Positions 60,912 through 64,000 of a stretch of 64,000 nucleotides of DNA are shown in pieces. Each line of letters starts with the position of its first letter. The first letter of the stretch is position 1. This DNA is from Pythium myriotylum (Eukaryota > Oomycota > Peronosporomycetes > Pythiales > Pythiaceae). Location: assembly GCA_023091665.1 (NCBI GenBank), contig JALJCQ010000015.1:2046001-2110000 (forward strand), written 5' to 3'. The translations under genes were made by a program, and so were the position numbers. Below the pieces are notes generated by a model that worked only from the letters and a program-made list of their open reading frames with translations, did not search any database and had not been told where the DNA came from.

Positions 60912-63389
60912 TCACTTCTTGGGGTGCTTACTCCTATACAGATCCAGAGCGTTTTTCAAGCCAATGACAACAAATTCGCGTTGAGACGTAGCTTTTACTG
61001 CGAAGTCGAGAGTTCGCCAGGATGCGACTACCGAAACGCACAAACCAGCTACCGGAGCATCTCGACCGGTTTGCGTGATTGAGCGAAACGCCTCAGTTGT
61101 ATGCCCGATTCGAATATCTTCCACATCATTGAATGAAATGACTCGAGCGCTGCGCTTTGACGACATTGAAGCGTTTGTTGTGTCCGTCACTTTGCGACTG
61201 GAGACGGATCCACCGATACCGAGAACCCCACCACGTGCAGTCCATGATATCGTCCCGTGCACAAAATCAACAACAAGCGTGGTCAGATGTGGAGAGGTAT
61301 TGCCAGCCTTGCCGAACTTTGTCACATCAAGACCCCGACTAAGGAGTTCAGTGAAACCTTTGGCACGACAGTCCCGAACTCTCTCCAATTCGCACTCCTC
61401 AAAGCTCGTGAAACTGGTATCCAGATCACTGTCCTGTCGAAAAGTTGGCCTGTCGTCATTTCCTGCACGTGACGAAACCGTTCGGGCCGAGTCAAACCAA
61501 GGATGGGTGAGAAGCTCTTTTGCCGAGGCACGCTCTTTGTCGTTTACAGACAGCATGCGCAGTAGCACATCTTGTGCTAGACTGCTTACTTGTTTCCACT
61601 GAGCATTGTCTCGATTCAAACAACTCATATCGCGCACATCGACCCCGTCGGGGAAGCGCTCCATCCGTTGAAGTGCTGCAGCAGATTCGATGGTGAAAGG
61701 GAAAGCCCCAAACAAGAGCACGTATAACACGACTCCCAAACTGAAGATGTCCGATTTGAGCCCGTACGCATGACCACGAAGGAGTTCAGGAGCTGCATAC
61801 TCGAGGGTGCCGCAGCTACGTTTTAGCATTGACGTCGCCGTTGGTAATTGTCGAGCTAAACCGAAGTCAGCAATTTTGACTATCCCGCCATGGAGGAGGA
61901 TGTTCTCTGGTTTGATGTCACGGTGCAAAATGTTGTTACGGTGCAAATGCTCCAGACCACGAAGAACTTGGGTGATCACGACCCTGGCCTCATTCTCGGT
62001 GAAGCGCTGGCGTTGGATAAGTCGCTCGCAAAGATCACCTTCCTCCATGTAATCCATGACAACATAATACATTTCGTCTTGTACGTAAACGCCCTCAAGC
62101 GCCACCAGGTTCGGATGAGAGACGCGTCTCATGATTGCAACTTCTTCATCCAAAGCATTTGAGCGCTTGCAGCATTTCACTGCACACAGCTGCCCCGTCA
62201 AACGATTAACTGCGCGATGGACAATAGAGAAAGAACCTTCACCGATCTCCTTCATGAGTAAATATTTGCTTCGAAATGTAGCAAACTCAGCAGGGTCTGG
62301 TGTTGATCCTGCGACAAACAAGAGTTTGTTTTTGACCGCTGAGTCAGTTTTCGTGTCTCCGAGTGGCGCGAGAGTGTGCACTGACGCCCTTCGTTCCTGT
62401 GACAAGGATGTTGGTTCAGCCGGAACGCTCGGGCCTTGCAGCGATCCGTGTCGCTCGGTAAAGGATACTGAGTCTCCAGTAGCTCCAATTTTCGGGCGTG
62501 GAGGGAAGGGACCCGTTGACTCATTTGCACCACTCGCTTCGTTGGTTAAACCATCGTCGACTCCTGACAACGCTGCATTGACCGCTTCCTGAGTAGATGC
62601 ACGTTTGCGCGCTTCAATTTTGAGCCTCACGTTCTCCAGCCATGCGTAGAACTCGGTCTCGTCCTCTGCCTTGAGGTATACGGGAACATCAACTTTGTTT
62701 GCAGGCGTTTGGTGTCCTTGCACTTCTATGTGTTTGAGGATCAATAGCAGCGAGGCGTTGACTTTTCCTTTAGTGGTCGACAACATCGTTGCTTCGTCGA
62801 CGCCACCTCCTCCGTTTGGTCCGGCAGCAGTTCCGACGCCAGGCTTATCGACGAGGAGCACCGACTGCGGCCTAAAGTGGATTTCAAACAACGGGCTCGT
62901 GTCGTCCTGGTCTTTGAAGCAGAGGATACCATGATCCCGCAGCCGAAAGTACTTTCGCTTCCACGACTTGAGGAACCCACCGGCCATTGATACGCGGTGG
63001 AAGAGATACCCGCCGAGGTAACGCTTGCCTTTTTGATGGCGAGGACTCATGATCTCCTCAAACGTGAAGCTACCCCCGCCTGCCGACTTTGGCGACTGCA
63101 ACTGCAACGCGTGCCCGAGTCCGACGGTGCTCGGCTCGAGTGTTGAGGTCTCTGATACCGAGGAATGGTCGGATTCGGACACGGACATGGACGACGAGAG
63201 CTCGTACGCCGGCGGCTTGATGGTGAGCCCAAGCGCCTCGGCGGGCGTGTCGCTCAGGTACGGGAGCACGGGCATGCCGTGGTCGTTGAGATCGGAGGAC
63301 GCGGAGGAGGCCGAGCTGCGTCGGTTCGCCGCGGCGTTCTCGGAGGCGAGCGCCAGCGCCGAGGGCGTGGAGAGCACGCTCGCGCTCAT
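60912..63389 (-). CDS. PH-domain protein kinase (CAMK-like)
   Basis: 825 residues from the ATG at 63389. The frame continues to 63482, but only a GTG is available there. Ser-rich start; PH domain at about 120-260 (GYLFHRVSMAGGFLKSWKRK, YFRLRDHGILCFKD). A linker follows, then a complete Ser/Thr kinase domain (~375-630): GEGSFSIVHRA, AVKCCK, HRDIKPENILL, DFGLARQ, GTLEYAAPELL and SDIFSLGVVLYVLLFGAFPF. After the kinase, a region with TLVVDFVHGTISWTARGG, ISFNDVEDIRIG and TLDFAVKATSQREFVVIGL looks like a second PH-like fold. The PH part would bring the kinase to phosphoinositide membranes. The closest general type is the calmodulin-dependent/PKD-like group, but no calmodulin site is obvious. Converges on the SUMO protease with ~80 bases between stops. 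Confidence 0.93.
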   Translation of the reverse strand: MSASVLSTPSALALASENAAANRRSSASSASSDLNDHGMPVLPYLSDTPAEALGLTIKPPAYELSSSMSVSESDHSSVSETSTLEPSTVGLGHALQLQSPKSAGGGSFTFEEIMSPRHQKGKRYLGGYLFHRVSMAGGFLKSWKRKYFRLRDHGILCFKDQDDTSPLFEIHFRPQSVLLVDKPGVGTAAGPNGGGGVDEATMLSTTKGKVNASLLLILKHIEVQGHQTPANKVDVPVYLKAEDETEFYAWLENVRLKIEARKRASTQEAVNAALSGVDDGLTNEASGANESTGPFPPRPKIGATGDSVSFTERHGSLQGPSVPAEPTSLSQERRASVHTLAPLGDTKTDSAVKNKLLFVAGSTPDPAEFATFRSKYLLMKEIGEGSFSIVHRAVNRLTGQLCAVKCCKRSNALDEEVAIMRRVSHPNLVALEGVYVQDEMYYVVMDYMEEGDLCERLIQRQRFTENEARVVITQVLRGLEHLHRNNILHRDIKPENILLHGGIVKIADFGLARQLPTATSMLKRSCGTLEYAAPELLRGHAYGLKSDIFSLGVVLYVLLFGAFPFTIESAAALQRMERFPDGVDVRDMSCLNRDNAQWKQVSSLAQDVLLRMLSVNDKERASAKELLTHPWFDSARTVSSRAGNDDRPTFRQDSDLDTSFTSFEECELERVRDCRAKGFTELLSRGLDVTKFGKAGNTSPHLTTLVVDFVHGTISWTARGGVLGIGGSVSSRKVTDTTNASMSSKRSARVISFNDVEDIRIGHTTEAFRSITQTGRDAPVAGLCVSVVASWRTLDFAVKATSQREFVVIGLKNALDLYRSKHPKK

Positions 63390-64000
63390 GCTCGCGGAGA
63401 CCGTGGTGCTATTTATCGACTCGGGAAGTGTCGAGGAGAGAACACGCAGCGCTTCCGGCTTGGGCGAATGGATGCGGCCCACGACACAGAGACCGTGATT
63501 CGTATCGAGACAGACCAGTTATGATATGACACAGGTTTTTATAGGTACAATTAGTCAGATTAGTGTATGTACTTTCAGAAAATATGAATTAAAGAGGTGC
63601 GTTTCACATTCAGGAACATGGCCAGGCGACCTCAATACTGTAGAATTGATACATTGTTCAAATCAAATGAAGCCCGATTGTAGCAATATCAGTGTTTGCG
63701 TCGAACATGAAACTACGAAAATGAATATTCATCGAGTTGGCTGAGAACATCCCGTGAATGCGAACGGGAGAGCAGGTGCAAGAAATGGGGCACCGGAACC
63801 GCCGATCCCTCGCTCCATCGTCGCTCATCTCTCTCTTCCCAGGGTCTCATCTCGGCGATCTCCGATGGAGCTTCCGGCGGAATGCGCCGCCGTCCAATTG
63901 GCCCCGTCCACGGCTTCTCCGCCCCGAGAGTGTTGGTGGACAAATCCCAAATCCACGCGACGGCCGGCAGCGCCCAAATGGACCCGACGCTCGTGAGTCT
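63390..64000. other. Upstream region of the kinase and possible start of another gene
   Basis: About 610 bases. An ATG at 63979 followed by five codons and GTGAGT at 63994 would make a tiny first exon of a plus-strand gene leaving the window. A longer frame from 63754 has an Arg/Pro-rich composition and ends at the same place. Neither can be confirmed here. Confidence 0.3.

Noticed and set aside
63390..63482. GTG-initiated extension of the PH kinase
   Set aside because: Nuclear genes rarely start with GTG; the ATG at 63389 precedes a normal Ser-rich N-terminus.

Overview
The window looks like nuclear DNA of an oomycete (Peronosporales/Pythiales type). Genes are dense and lie on both strands. 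Most are intronless or carry short GT-AG introns of about 56-75 nt. The proteins are eukaryotic: ferlin, alpha-kinase, SF3b p14, mitochondrial Lon, ETF-beta and an Ulp/SENP SUMO protease. Several intronless microsomal cytochrome P450 genes of the CYP86/CYP94-like kind sit together. The organism assignment is inferred from gene content and intron style, not from a species marker. No rRNA, tRNA or CRISPR array was seen.

Layout. Positions 1-26,054 hold a P450 cluster: one partial gene and five complete ones. It is interrupted by a RING-finger gene, a WW-PDZ coiled-coil gene, an unrecognised multi-exon gene and a long multi-C2 ferlin. Two of the P450 genes (18,766-20,367 plus; 22,345-23,946 minus) are the arms of an inverted duplication, 1,680 bp per arm around a 1,833-bp spacer. 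The arms encode identical proteins, and I saw no mismatch where I compared the DNA.

26-38 kb: pirin and a prenylatable alpha-kinase share a divergent promoter. An F-box-like gene follows, then an RNase H1 gene head-to-head with a paralogue that has lost its catalytic residues. Next come an EF-hand protein, a tiny SERF/4F5 gene and the spliceosomal SF3B6.

38-46 kb: ETF-beta and homoserine O-acetyltransferase are head-to-head, followed by a SulP-STAS-cNMP-like transporter and a GNAT acetyltransferase. 46-52.6 kb: a large C2HC-finger/F-box coiled-coil gene and the mitochondrial Lon protease. 52.8-55.5 kb: three tandem THEM6-like thioesterase genes. 55.9-63.5 kb: an AN1 zinc-finger protein, a SUMO protease and a PH-kinase protein.

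Shared function is limited. The P450s probably form one lipid or xenobiotic oxidation family, and the thioesterase triplet is a local expansion. Lon and ETF-beta, and possibly homoserine O-acetyltransferase, point to mitochondria. The rest look like ordinary neighbours. Exon limits were read by eye from GT/AG signals, reading frame and family conservation. Where they are uncertain, the entry says so.
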